A DNA stretch of 64,000 bases, taken from the NCBI RefSeq assembly GCF_002198735.1, contig NZ_MWLO01000130.1, positions 1-64,000 on the forward strand, read 5' to 3'. The stretch comes from Ideonella sp. A 288. Its GTDB lineage: Bacteria; Pseudomonadota; Gammaproteobacteria; Burkholderiales; Burkholderiaceae_C. The first letter of the stretch is position 1; every line of letters starts with the position of its first letter. Of the stretch, positions 30,925 to 41,594 are shown piece after piece. A model generated the notes under the pieces. The model was not told the DNA's origin, searched no databases, and saw only the letters and a program-made list of their open reading frames with translations. Made by a program: the position numbers and the translations under genes.

Positions 30925-31161
30925 ATGAAGTACGTGCTGGTCCTGGCGGTCGTGGTGGCGGTGCTTTGGATGCTTTCCACGAAGACGCGCCGACCCGGCG
31001 GGCGCACCGAGAGCCCCCGGCCTCCGCCTCCGCAGGTGCCACAGGCCATGACCCGCTGTGCACACTGCGGTCTGCACCTGCCGGCTGCCGACGCAGTGGT
31101 CGACGGCGCGCAGCAGTACTGCAGCGACGCCCACCGCCGGCTCGGCCCCACGGCCGGTTGA
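30925..31161 (+). CDS. PP0621-family small membrane protein
   Basis: 78-residue protein with a single N-terminal transmembrane helix (KYVLVLAVVVAVLWML), a proline-rich linker (PRPPPPQVPQ) and a small zinc-ribbon-like tail: CAHCGLHLPAADAVVDGAQQYCSDAHRRL, where the two CxxC/C-H groups could hold a metal. This arrangement matches the PP0621 family found next to pilS in beta- and gammaproteobacteria. It starts two bases after the CcsA-like stop, and its TGA shares one base with the pilS ATG. Function unknown. Confidence 0.82.
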   Translation: MKYVLVLAVVVAVLWMLSTKTRRPGGRTESPRPPPPQVPQAMTRCAHCGLHLPAADAVVDGAQQYCSDAHRRLGPTAG

Positions 31162-33044
31162 TGTCGGCGTCTTCGGCCCACGAGCGGCGCCGCGTCGAGC
31201 GACGCCGCACCGATCGTCGGCAACCGCCCAAGCCGCCGGGCGAAGATTCCTGGTTCGGCGCGCTGGCCGATGGCGGCGACACGGTGCAGCGCGGCGATGG
31301 CGCCGATCCGTCGGCCCTGCCCGACGCGGGCCGCCCATCGGTCACCGACAGCCGGTTCCTGGCGCGGGAGGCCCGGCGCATCGTGTCGGGCGAGGGCACC
31401 GCGCTGCACCGCGTGTTCCGCGCCTATGTGACAGCGCGAGCCGTCATCGGGGCCGCGTTGGTGCTGGCGCCCTGGGCGATGTCGATGATGGGGTCCCGGC
31501 CTCCATTGGCCCTGGTGCTGGTGTGCCTGGGCTATGCCAGCCAGGCCGCGTCGATGTGGTTGCTGGGTGGCCGGGAAGAATCTGGCCAGCCCGCGGCTGC
31601 GCGCTTGCGGCGCCGCCAGTGGGTGTTGACCATCGGCGTTGACCTGGTCGCCTTTTCGGCCCTTCACCTGATGGAGACCACGCAGCCGCTCAACTTCTCG
31701 GCCCTGCTGGCGTTGCCGGTGCTGATGGCCGGGATCATGACCAAGCGGCTGGCGGCGCTGGCCACGGCGTCCTTTGTGGCGCTGGTGCTGCTGGTGGGCG
31801 TGTGGCGTCTGGCGCTGCAGGGGGGCGATCCAGTCGTGCTGTTCTCGCAGGCCGGCGTGGCCGGCATCGGCGCCTTTGTCATCACGCTGATCGCCAGCGA
31901 GCTGGCGCAGCGGCTGGCGCGCGAGGAGCGCTCGGCGCGCGGCAGCCTGGAGATCGCCCGCCAGCAGGCGCAGCTCAACCGGCTGGTGCTCGAGGAAATG
32001 GCCGATGGCGTCATGGTGATCGACCGCCGCTCCCGCGTGCGGGCCGCCAACCCGGCGGCGCGCGCCATGCTCGGCGTGGCCGCGCGCGGTGTGCCGATGC
32101 CGTTTTCGCTGCAGGGCGAGCCGACCTGGAAGGAGTTGATCGAATCCGTCGAGCAGGCTTTCGCGCTCGGTGGCTGGCCGGAGACGAGCCGCGAGCTCCG
32201 CCTGGGCGGGCCGACCACGGCGATGCGCATGGTGCAGGCCCGCGCACGGTTCACGCGGCGCGGCAGCATCGACGGATCCGACGACCAGCCCGAGGACGTG
32301 TGCGTGCTGTTCCTCGAAGACATGCGCCACGTGCAGGCCCGCGTGCGTCAGGAGAAGCTCGCGTCGATGGGCCGCATGTCCGCCGGCATCTCGCACGAGA
32401 TCCGCAACCCGCTGGCGGCCATCGCGCAAGCCAATGCGCTGATGCTCGAGGATGCGCTCGACCCGAGCCAACGCAAGCTGGCGCGCATCGTCGAGGACAA
32501 CGTGCTGCGGCTCAAGCGCATCGTCGACGATGTGCTGGCCGTGGCGCCGACCGAGGTGGTGCGGCCGCACCCGGTGGACGTGGCCGCCCTCGTCCGCGAG
32601 ATCTGCGACGACTGGATGAAGGGCCTGGCGACGCCGGCCGGCACCGGGGCCGCCGGGCGGGTGACCCTGCTCCTGCCCGAGGCCGCGATGCTGGCGCTGT
32701 TCGACGCCGAGCACATGCGCCGGGTGCTGGTCAACCTGCTCGACAACGCCAACCGCCATGCCACGCAGGCGGAGGGTTCGATCCTCGTCGGCCTGCGGGC
32801 GCAACACCCCGATGGCATCGTCCTGAGCATCGGCAGCGATGGCGCGCCGATCACGCCCGACGTCGAGCGGCACCTGTTCGAACCGTTCTTCTCGACGCGC
32901 AGCCGGGGCACCGGGCTGGGCTTGTATATTTGCCGCGAGCTGTGCGAGCGCTATGGGGCCACGATCGACTTCCGGCCCGGCCAGCCGGGCGACCGCCACT
33001 GCAATGTCTTCCGCGTCGTGATGCGACCGGCCCCCAGTCCCTGA
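31161..33044 (+). CDS. pilS: Sensor histidine kinase PilS
   Basis: Two-component sensor controlling type IV pilus genes, 627 residues. A charged cytosolic N-terminus of about 85 residues (arginine-rich ERRRVERRRTDRR) precedes six transmembrane helices (about residues 90-250). A PAS segment (LEEMADGVMVIDRRSRVRAANPAA) follows, then HisKA with phospho-acceptor His412 in SAGISHEIRNPLAAIA, and the ATPase boxes NLLDNANRH, GTGLGLYICRELCERYG. Known PilS proteins sense PilA in the membrane. The N-terminal extension is longer than in the Pseudomonas protein. The start overlaps the previous stop by one base, and pilR follows after 21 bp. Confidence 0.9.
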   Translation: MSASSAHERRRVERRRTDRRQPPKPPGEDSWFGALADGGDTVQRGDGADPSALPDAGRPSVTDSRFLAREARRIVSGEGTALHRVFRAYVTARAVIGAALVLAPWAMSMMGSRPPLALVLVCLGYASQAASMWLLGGREESGQPAAARLRRRQWVLTIGVDLVAFSALHLMETTQPLNFSALLALPVLMAGIMTKRLAALATASFVALVLLVGVWRLALQGGDPVVLFSQAGVAGIGAFVITLIASELAQRLAREERSARGSLEIARQQAQLNRLVLEEMADGVMVIDRRSRVRAANPAARAMLGVAARGVPMPFSLQGEPTWKELIESVEQAFALGGWPETSRELRLGGPTTAMRMVQARARFTRRGSIDGSDDQPEDVCVLFLEDMRHVQARVRQEKLASMGRMSAGISHEIRNPLAAIAQANALMLEDALDPSQRKLARIVEDNVLRLKRIVDDVLAVAPTEVVRPHPVDVAALVREICDDWMKGLATPAGTGAAGRVTLLLPEAAMLALFDAEHMRRVLVNLLDNANRHATQAEGSILVGLRAQHPDGIVLSIGSDGAPITPDVERHLFEPFFSTRSRGTGLGLYICRELCERYGATIDFRPGQPGDRHCNVFRVVMRPAPSP

Positions 33045-33065
33045 CCACCGAGGCATGCCACGCCG

Positions 33066-34604
33066 ATGTCGGACTCGACCGCTTTCAGCCTGCTCGTCGT
33101 CGACGATGAGCCGGACCTGCTCACCCTCTACGAACTGACGCTGCTCCGCGAGGGCTACAACGTCGAAACCGCGGGCACGGTCGAGGAAGGATGGCAGTGC
33201 CTCACTGCCGGCAGCTTCGATGCGGTGATCACCGACATGCGACTGCCCGACGGCAGCGGCCTCGATCTGCTGCACCGGCTCGAGCAGGCTGGGCGCAGCG
33301 AGAAGACCATCGTGATCACCGCCTACGGGTCGGCCGAGAACGCGGTGGAGGCGCTCAAGGCGGGCGCCTTCGACTACCTCACCAAGCCGGTCGACCTGCG
33401 GCAGTTCCGGCACGTGGTGGCGTCTGCGCTGGGGCGCAGCCTGCCGGTGCCAGCGCCGGCGAAGGCCGCCGGGACTGCAGCGCCCGGTGCGGCGCGGCCA
33501 CAGACCGCGGCGGCCTCGCCGTCTGGTGCGGCAACGCCGCCGGTCGATCGGGGCGCGGCAGCCACCGCCGCCGCGCCGCCGCCGGTCCATCCGGCGTTGA
33601 GAAGACTGTCCGGCGAGTCCACGGCCATGCAACAGGTTCGCTCCCTGATCGAACGGGTGGCGCGAGGCATGGCGCCGGTGATGGTGCAGGGCGAGTCCGG
33701 CACCGGCAAAGAATTGGTGGCCCGGGCCATTCACGACGTCAGCGCCCGTGCGCCACAGGCCTTCGTGGCCGTCAACTGCGGGGCCATCCCCGAGCAGTTG
33801 CTCGAGGCCGAGTTCTTCGGCTATCGCAAGGGCGCCTTCACCGGGGCCAACGAAGACCGCGACGGCTTCTTCCAGGCCGCGCACGGGGGCACGCTGTTCC
33901 TCGATGAAATCGGCGACCTGCCGCTGGCCATGCAAAGCAAGTTGCTGCGCGCGATCCAGGAGCGATCGGTGCGGCCGATCGGCTCGGTCACCGAATCGCC
34001 GATCAACGCGCGCATCGTCAGCGCCACGCACAAGGACCTGGCCACGGAGGTCCACGAGGGCCGGTTCCGCCAGGACCTGTACTACCGGCTCAATGTCATC
34101 CAGATCCGCATGCCGCCGCTGCGCGAGCGGCTGGACGACCTGCCGACGATCTGCCGCGTGGTGCTCGAGCGCATCTCCCGCGATGCCGACGTGTCGCCGG
34201 CGCCCACGCTGTCGGCCGACGCGTTCGCGCTGTTGGCCCGCTATGGCTTTCCAGGCAACGTGCGCGAGCTGGAGAACCTGCTGCACCGCGCCGTGGCACT
34301 GTCGGGCGGCGGGGTGATCGATGCCGCCGCCCTGGGCCTCGGCGACGAGGCCTTCGAGGAAAGCGGCTGGCAGGCCCTGGAGGCCGTGGCACCGGCGCCA
34401 CCGCCGACGGCCGCCGGCGCCGACCTGCCCAGCGACCTGGTCGGCCACCTCGACCATGTCGAACGCGACATCCTGGTTCGGGCCCTGGAACGGCATCGCT
34501 TCAACCGCACGGCAGCGGGCGCGAGCCTGGGTCTGTCGCTGCGCCAGATGCGCTATCGCATGGCGCGCCTGGGCATCCACGCCGGCGACCTGGGCGGCGA
34601 CTGA
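33066..34604 (+). CDS. pilR: Sigma-54-dependent response regulator PilR
   Basis: NtrC-family activator of 512 residues. The receiver domain has phospho-acceptor Asp in AVITDMRLPDG and Lys in YLTKPVDL. A long Ala/Pro linker covers about residues 125-180. The AAA+ domain has Walker A GESGTGKE, the sigma-54 contact loop GAFTGANE and GTLFLDEIGDLPL. The C-terminus is a Fis-type helix-turn-helix (NRTAAGASLGLSLRQMRYRM). It activates pilin transcription with RpoN after PilS phosphorylation. No pilA gene is in the window. ampD begins four bases after its stop. Confidence 0.93.
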   Translation: MSDSTAFSLLVVDDEPDLLTLYELTLLREGYNVETAGTVEEGWQCLTAGSFDAVITDMRLPDGSGLDLLHRLEQAGRSEKTIVITAYGSAENAVEALKAGAFDYLTKPVDLRQFRHVVASALGRSLPVPAPAKAAGTAAPGAARPQTAAASPSGAATPPVDRGAAATAAAPPPVHPALRRLSGESTAMQQVRSLIERVARGMAPVMVQGESGTGKELVARAIHDVSARAPQAFVAVNCGAIPEQLLEAEFFGYRKGAFTGANEDRDGFFQAAHGGTLFLDEIGDLPLAMQSKLLRAIQERSVRPIGSVTESPINARIVSATHKDLATEVHEGRFRQDLYYRLNVIQIRMPPLRERLDDLPTICRVVLERISRDADVSPAPTLSADAFALLARYGFPGNVRELENLLHRAVALSGGGVIDAAALGLGDEAFEESGWQALEAVAPAPPPTAAGADLPSDLVGHLDHVERDILVRALERHRFNRTAAGASLGLSLRQMRYRMARLGIHAGDLGGD

Positions 34605-34608
34605 GGCC

Positions 34609-35223
34609 GTGGCGGGGGCGGCATCGGGTGCCAGGCCTGGCGCCTGGACGCAGGGCTGGTGGCGCGGTGCGCGGATCATCGAGTCGCCGAACCACGGACC
34701 GCGTCCCGACGGGCTGCCGATCGAACTGGTGGTCCTGCACTCCATCAGCCTGCCGCCGGGACAGTTCGGCGGCGATGCCGTCGAGCAGCTGTTCACCAAC
34801 CGACTAGACCCGTCGGCGCATCCGTCATTCGAGCCGCTGCGCGGCCTGGCCGTGTCGGCGCACTTCTTCGTGCGGCGCGACGGCGAGGTGTTGCAGTTCG
34901 TGTCGTGCGACCGCCGTGCCTGGCATGCCGGGGTGTCCTGCTGGCAGGGCCGAGACAATTGCAACGACTGGTCGATCGGCATCGAGCTCGAGGGCCTCGA
35001 GGGCGATGTGTTCGAGCAACCGCAGTACCTGGCGCTGGCCACGCTGATGCGCGCGTTGCGGCGGCGCTATCCGATCACCCTGGTGGCCGGTCACGAGCAC
35101 GTCGCACCGGTGCGCAAGCGCGATCCCGGTCCGGGGTTCGACTGGTCCTTGCTGCAGCGCCTGCTGCGCTGGCGCCTCACGATCTTCCCGGCGTCGCTGC
35201 CCGGCGGCGGCGGGGCACCTTAG
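34609..35223 (+). CDS. ampD: 1,6-anhydro-N-acetylmuramyl-L-alanine amidase AmpD
   Basis: Cytosolic zinc amidase of 204 residues that removes stem peptides from 1,6-anhydroMurNAc during peptidoglycan recycling. It has VVLHSISLPPGQFGG (zinc His44), SAHFFVRRDGEVLQFVSCDRRAWHAG and the C-terminal GHEHVAPVRKRDPGPGFDW, giving zinc ligands His162 and Asp172. The start is GTG 34609, four bases after pilR; no ATG fits the family. Neighbourhood with pilSR and nrdA is conserved in this group. Loss of AmpD derepresses AmpC beta-lactamases in species with AmpR. Confidence 0.9.
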   Translation: MAGAASGARPGAWTQGWWRGARIIESPNHGPRPDGLPIELVVLHSISLPPGQFGGDAVEQLFTNRLDPSAHPSFEPLRGLAVSAHFFVRRDGEVLQFVSCDRRAWHAGVSCWQGRDNCNDWSIGIELEGLEGDVFEQPQYLALATLMRALRRRYPITLVAGHEHVAPVRKRDPGPGFDWSLLQRLLRWRLTIFPASLPGGGGAP

Positions 35224-35314
35224 CCACGCGGTCTGCGTGGGGTTGGGCGCGGCGCGAAGGCGCGGCCGGCCGGTTCGACCAGCGCCGCGTCTGCGCCCCC
35301 ACATGAGGGTAAGC

Positions 35315-35330
35315 ACGCTACGGGTAGTGC
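35315..35330 (+). promoter_or_regulatory. NrdR-like box 2 (upstream)
   Basis: ACGCTACGGGTAGTGC, an imperfect palindrome agreeing at 10 of 16 positions with an idealised NrdR box (acactatatatagtgt) and keeping the tagtg half-site. Its distance to the second box is 31 bp centre to centre, the known tandem spacing. Confidence 0.5.
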
Positions 35331-35359
35331 TTGAGGCTCTTCGAGCCCCCAGATATAGT
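35331..35359 (+). promoter_or_regulatory. nrdA promoter
   Basis: A -35 TTGAGG (35331-35336), a 17-base spacer and a -10 TATAGT (35354-35359) put the start near 35366. The -10 lies inside NrdR-like box 1, and box 2 ends immediately before the -35, which would let NrdR block RNA polymerase. Confidence 0.7.
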
Positions 35360-35361
35360 GT
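35346..35361 (+). promoter_or_regulatory. NrdR-like box 1 (overlaps the -10)
   Basis: CCCCCAGATATAGTGT agrees at 12 of 16 positions with acactatatatagtgt; the right half (atatagtgt) is complete. NrdR is the ATP/dATP-sensing repressor of ribonucleotide reductase genes. Its gene is not in the window. Confidence 0.6.
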
Positions 35362-35592
35362 CGGCATGCTATTCTTTGCGCCGATCGAAGCTGAGCTTTG
35401 CAGCGCGCGACATCACAGGGGCGATCACTTCCAGGCCGGGCACGGCGGGGGTGAATGCAGCCCAGGCCGCAGGCCTCGATCCCGATAGACCACGCACGAG
35501 CCGGCGTCGCGAGTACCACCGACGCTGGGCGCTGCCCGCATCTTTTTGACTTCACACAGCGCCAGCCGCTGACCAAACCACGAGGGGAATCC

Positions 35593-38478
<2,886 letters not shown>

Positions 38479-38611
38479 TGCGATGAGCCATGCACGATGC
38501 CAGACGGCGTGTCCGACGATGGCATCGTTGCATCGATCACGCGCCGGCTTCGACGGTGTTCATCACGATGCGAGGTCGCAACATCGCGTCCGCTTCGTTG
38601 TCAAGAAGTGC

Positions 38612-38640
38612 TTGGTGTTTGAACACAACACTCCGATAAT
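38612..38640 (+). promoter_or_regulatory. Possible separate nrdB promoter
   Basis: TTGGTG (38612-38617), 17-base spacer, GATAAT (38635-38640), start near 38647, 16 bases before nrdB. A gtgtt-tg-aacac inverted repeat (38615-38626) sits within the spacer and could be an operator. The 184-bp nrdA-nrdB gap makes an internal promoter reasonable. Confidence 0.45.
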
Positions 38641-38662
38641 TTGAGCCATAGGAAGTACACAC

Positions 38663-39889
38663 ATGCTGGTCTGGGAAGACGACGTCAGACTCCCATCGAC
38701 GATTTCACCGAATGGCTCCGCGCCGCTCCCTCCGAGTGCCGCGCGGACAGCCGTCCCGCCACCTCCCACGCAGTTGCAGCCCGTCACCTCCGCCATCGCA
38801 GAAGCGGTCGCCTACGTGGCCCCGGTGGTGGCATCGCAAGCGGCCCAGCGAGCGGCCATCTCGAGTGACACGCGCCGTGTCAACGTGGCCGAGAAGCGCA
38901 TCATCAACGGCCACACCGATGTGAACCAGTTGGTGCCGTTCAAGTACAAGTGGGCCTGGGAAAAGTACCTCGCCACGTGCGCGAACCACTGGATGCCGCA
39001 AGAGATCAACATGTCGCGCGACATCGCGACCTGGAAGGATCCCAACGGACTCACCGAGGACGAGCGCCGCATCATCAAGCGCAACCTCGGCTTCTTCGTC
39101 ACCGCCGATTCGCTGGCCGCGAACAACATCGTGCTGGGCACCTACCGGCACATCACGGCGCCCGAGTGCCGGCAGTTCCTGTTGCGCCAGGCCTTCGAGG
39201 AAGCGATCCACACGCACGCCTACCAGTACATCGTCGAGTCGCTCGGCTTGGACGAAGGCGAGATCTTCAATGCGTACCACGAGGTCACGTCGATCCGCGA
39301 GAAGGACGAGTTCCTGATCCCGTTCATCGACGCGATCATGGACCCGATGTTCAAGACCGGCACGCTCGAGAACGACCGGACGCTGCTGCGCTCGCTGATC
39401 GTCTTCGCCTGCCTGATGGAAGGGCTGTTCTTCTACGTCGGCTTCACGCAGATCCTGGCGCTGGGTCGGCAGAACAAGATGACCGGTGCGGCGGAGCAGT
39501 ACCAGTACATCCTGCGTGACGAGTCCATGCACTGCAACTTCGGCATCGACCTGATCAACCAGATCAAGCTCGAGAACCCGCAGCTGTGGACGGCACAGTT
39601 CAAGGCCGAGATCAATGAGCTGTTCCGCAAGGCCGTCGACCTCGAGTACCGCTATGCCGAAGACACCATGCCGCGCGGCGTGCTGGGCATGAATGCGAGC
39701 ATGTTCAAGGGCTACCTGCGTTACATCGCCAACCGGCGTGCCACGCAGATCGGCCTGGAGGCGCTCTTCCCGAACGAGGAGAACCCGTTCCCCTGGATGA
39801 GCGAAATGATCGACCTGAAGAAGGAGAGAAACTTCTTTGAAACCCGCGTCATCGAGTACCAATCCGGTGGCGCACTGAACTGGGATTGA
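38663..39889 (+). CDS. nrdB: Ribonucleoside-diphosphate reductase, beta subunit
   Basis: Diiron radical subunit, 408 residues. Metal ligands align to E. coli NrdB with a constant offset of 65: Asp149, Glu180, His183 and the radical-bearing Tyr187 ([12 protein letters not shown]), then the second set in CLMEGLFFY and [10 protein letters not shown]. The 65-residue N-terminal extension is Pro/Ala-rich and low-complexity, of unknown purpose. AGGAAG precedes ATG 38663. With the intact tyrosine this is a class Ia enzyme, not the Mn-type NrdF or the tyrosine-less class Ic. Confidence 0.95.
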   Translation: MLVWEDDVRLPSTISPNGSAPLPPSAARTAVPPPPTQLQPVTSAIAEAVAYVAPVVASQAAQRAAISSDTRRVNVAEKRIINGHTDVNQLVPFKYKWAWEKYLATCANHWMPQEINMSRDIATWKDPNGLTEDERRIIKRNLGFFVTADSLAANNIVLGTYRHITAPECRQFLLRQAFEEAIHTHAYQYIVESLGLDEGEIFNAYHEVTSIREKDEFLIPFIDAIMDPMFKTGTLENDRTLLRSLIVFACLMEGLFFYVGFTQILALGRQNKMTGAAEQYQYILRDESMHCNFGIDLINQIKLENPQLWTAQFKAEINELFRKAVDLEYRYAEDTMPRGVLGMNASMFKGYLRYIANRRATQIGLEALFPNEENPFPWMSEMIDLKKERNFFETRVIEYQSGGALNWD

Positions 39890-40099
39890 AGGGCCGGCCC
39901 GCGTTGCCGGCGTTCACCCCAGGAGCAGATCAAGATCCGCGCGCGTGACATTGCTGCCGACAGAAGCAGCGAGCACGGGCGCTCCCCCGTTCATCGGGGC
40001 AGGCCCCAAGCCGGCATCAGACGGCGCGGCCTGACCCGATGAATTGCCTCACCTGGAATGCAGGTGCGGCGTCTATGCAACTTGATCAAGGAGATCGAA

Positions 40100-40441
40100 A
40101 TGGCAACTGCGAAGAAGGCTGCGGCGAAGAAGGCCGCCCCGGCGAAGAAGGCTGCACCGGCGAAGAAGGCTGCCCCGGCGAAGAAGGCTGCCCCGGCGAA
40201 GAAGGCTGCACCGGCGAAGAAGGCCGCACCGGCGAAGAAGGCGACCGTCAAGAACGCGCCGGCGAAGAAGGCCGCTGCGAAGAAGGCGGCCCCTGCCAAG
40301 AAGGCGACGGCGAAGAAGGCTCCCGCAAAGAAGGCTGCAGCGAAGAAGGCTCCGGCCGCTCCCGCTGCGCCTGCGCCTGCGGCGAAGACTGCGCTCAGCC
40401 CTGCTGCCGCTTGGCCGTTTCCGACGGGAAACAAGCCCTGA
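40100..40441 (+). CDS. Histone H1-like repetitive basic protein
   Basis: 113-residue lysine/alanine/proline protein similar to bacterial H1 homologues (HC1/HC2, AlgP C-terminus, BpH1). After MATAKKAAAKK there are six exact AAPAKK hexapeptides (residues 12-47), then further KKA/APAKK variants and a different, non-basic tail (TALSPAAAWPFPTGNKP). It should bind DNA non-specifically in the nucleoid. AAGGAG is seven bases upstream of ATG 40100. It follows nrdB by 210 bp, has a strong terminator and is probably monocistronic. Repeat number is likely to vary between strains. Confidence 0.88.
   Translation: MATAKKAAAKKAAPAKKAAPAKKAAPAKKAAPAKKAAPAKKAAPAKKATVKNAPAKKAAAKKAAPAKKATAKKAPAKKAAAKKAPAAPAAPAPAAKTALSPAAAWPFPTGNKP
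40133..40240 (+). repeat. Six tandem 18-bp repeats in the H1-like gene
   Basis: Six in-frame copies of GCNGCNCCGGCGAAGAAG, differing only at third codon positions, encode AAPAKK x6. Slippage or recombination would change length by six residues without a frameshift. Confidence 0.9.
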
Positions 40442-40465
40442 CGAGCACGTGGAATGATGTAAGCA

Positions 40466-40489
40466 ACCCGGCATCTGCCGGGTTTTTTT
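40466..40489 (+). terminator. Rho-independent terminator of the H1-like gene
   Basis: Stem acccggc/gccgggt around atct, followed by seven T residues (40483-40489). It lies 24 bp after the stop codon and just before the convergent TPR gene stop. Confidence 0.92.
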
Positions 40490-40493
40490 GTTG

Positions 40494-41585
40494 CTAGGCA
40501 ATCATTTGGGCAATCGGCTCTATCAGCACTTTCAGTTGGCTCCTGTCCGAGTTGAACTTGGCGAACGCGGTTCGTGCTGAAGTCATGAGGGACTGGGCAC
40601 GGACGTGGTCGCCACCTTGTTCGGCGATCTGTGCCAGTCGCGCATGTATGAATGCCACCTCATCGAGGTCTGTCGAGGCGTTGACCAATTCGAGTGCGTT
40701 CTCTGCGAGGGAAGCGGCCTCGTCGAACTTGCCTTGCGCAGCAAGACTCCACGCGGTATCCACCAACAGCAAGGGCAGGGATCTCGCGGCTAACGCCGTG
40801 CGGTCTATCGAATCCAGCATCTGATTTGCGCCTGCAAAGTCCCCTTGGACAATCAACAGATGGCCCTTTTGCAGAGGGATCAAGGTCTGGAGAGATGTAG
40901 TGCCGATTGCGGTGTCATAGTTCCAAGCTGAGTTGGCCTGCATTAGTGCGAACTTGGTATCGACGGAATACTTCTCTCCGAACGCGTCCGCCATCCTGAT
41001 GTTGTCGGTGAGTAGTGCAGCCATGTTGTGCATGAGCGCACTGAGCGTGGCCTGATCGCCCTCTGCGGTCGCGTGGAGTCGAGTTTTCTCGTACCAAGGC
41101 CGGGCGAGTTGGAAGTCTCCACAGTAATTGAGGACATCCGCCACATTCAACGATGCCCGCGCAAGGGCCTGGTGGTCGTCCGGTCGGGCCAACGTGAGTG
41201 CATCGCGCAGGTGCTTCACCATGCTTTCGAAGCGCAGCTCATTGAAGTCGATGTGTGCCATCCAGGCGGCGCAAGTCGGTTTGGCCTCCTCCACGTTCAT
41301 TGCGAAGGCGATCGCATGCGCGCGGCGGGTGCGATCGAAACTGTCCTTCCACCGGCCCTGGAAGAAGTGCAGGATCCCTTCCGACAGCATCAGCCAGACA
41401 CCGCCCGGGGCACTCAGGTCCTTGCCGTAGGCGGCCCGAACGCCACTGATCGCCGACAAGGCCTCTTCGGTGTGGCCCTGCCGGGCGTAGGTCGATGCCG
41501 CCCGGCACATGGCGCGCGCCCAGTCATCGCGGTGGGTGCTGGATCGGGCCTCTGCGAGCAGCGTCTCGAGCAGGCGGGAGTTCAT
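40494..41585 (-). CDS. TPR-type helical repeat protein of unknown function
   Basis: 363-residue all-helical protein with degenerate tetratricopeptide-like repeats spaced through its length (ARQGHTEEALSAI, LRDALTLARPDDHQALARASLNVADVLNYCGDFQLARPWYEKT, LAAQGKFDEAASLAENALELV, DEVAFIHARLAQIAEQGGDHVRAQSLM). It has no signal peptide or membrane segment, so it is probably a cytosolic scaffold or regulator. Base composition in the middle is near 55% GC, well below its neighbours, and codon use differs (AAT, TCT, GAT frequent). This suggests later acquisition. It is convergent with the H1-like gene and 9 bp after purC. Confidence 0.75.
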   Translation of the reverse strand: MNSRLLETLLAEARSSTHRDDWARAMCRAASTYARQGHTEEALSAISGVRAAYGKDLSAPGGVWLMLSEGILHFFQGRWKDSFDRTRRAHAIAFAMNVEEAKPTCAAWMAHIDFNELRFESMVKHLRDALTLARPDDHQALARASLNVADVLNYCGDFQLARPWYEKTRLHATAEGDQATLSALMHNMAALLTDNIRMADAFGEKYSVDTKFALMQANSAWNYDTAIGTTSLQTLIPLQKGHLLIVQGDFAGANQMLDSIDRTALAARSLPLLLVDTAWSLAAQGKFDEAASLAENALELVNASTDLDEVAFIHARLAQIAEQGGDHVRAQSLMTSARTAFAKFNSDRSQLKVLIEPIAQMIA

Positions 41586-41594
41586 CGCCAGTCC

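Larger units (their letters stand above)
35224..35592 (+). other. nrdA control region and leader (369 bp)
   Basis: No gene is credible here. It contains two NrdR-like boxes (35315-35330, 35346-35361), a promoter (35331-35359) and about 225 nt of untranslated leader before the nrdA ATG at 35593. The nrdA frame stays open upward to 35455, but that sequence has none of the family's features. I see no riboswitch or intron in the leader. Confidence 0.6.

Noticed and set aside
30690-35042. A 1450-codon open frame on the minus strand across pilS, pilR and ampD
   Set aside because: It is the shadow of high-GC third positions opposite well-recognised genes; its translation is His/Arg/Gln-rich low-complexity with no family features.
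35366-35592. nrdA leader as a riboswitch or intron
   Set aside because: No recognised riboswitch core, no group I/II intron features; only length is unusual.
40133-40240. 18-bp repeats as a CRISPR-like or mobile array
   Set aside because: They are in-frame codons for AAPAKK without spacers, inside an H1-like gene.
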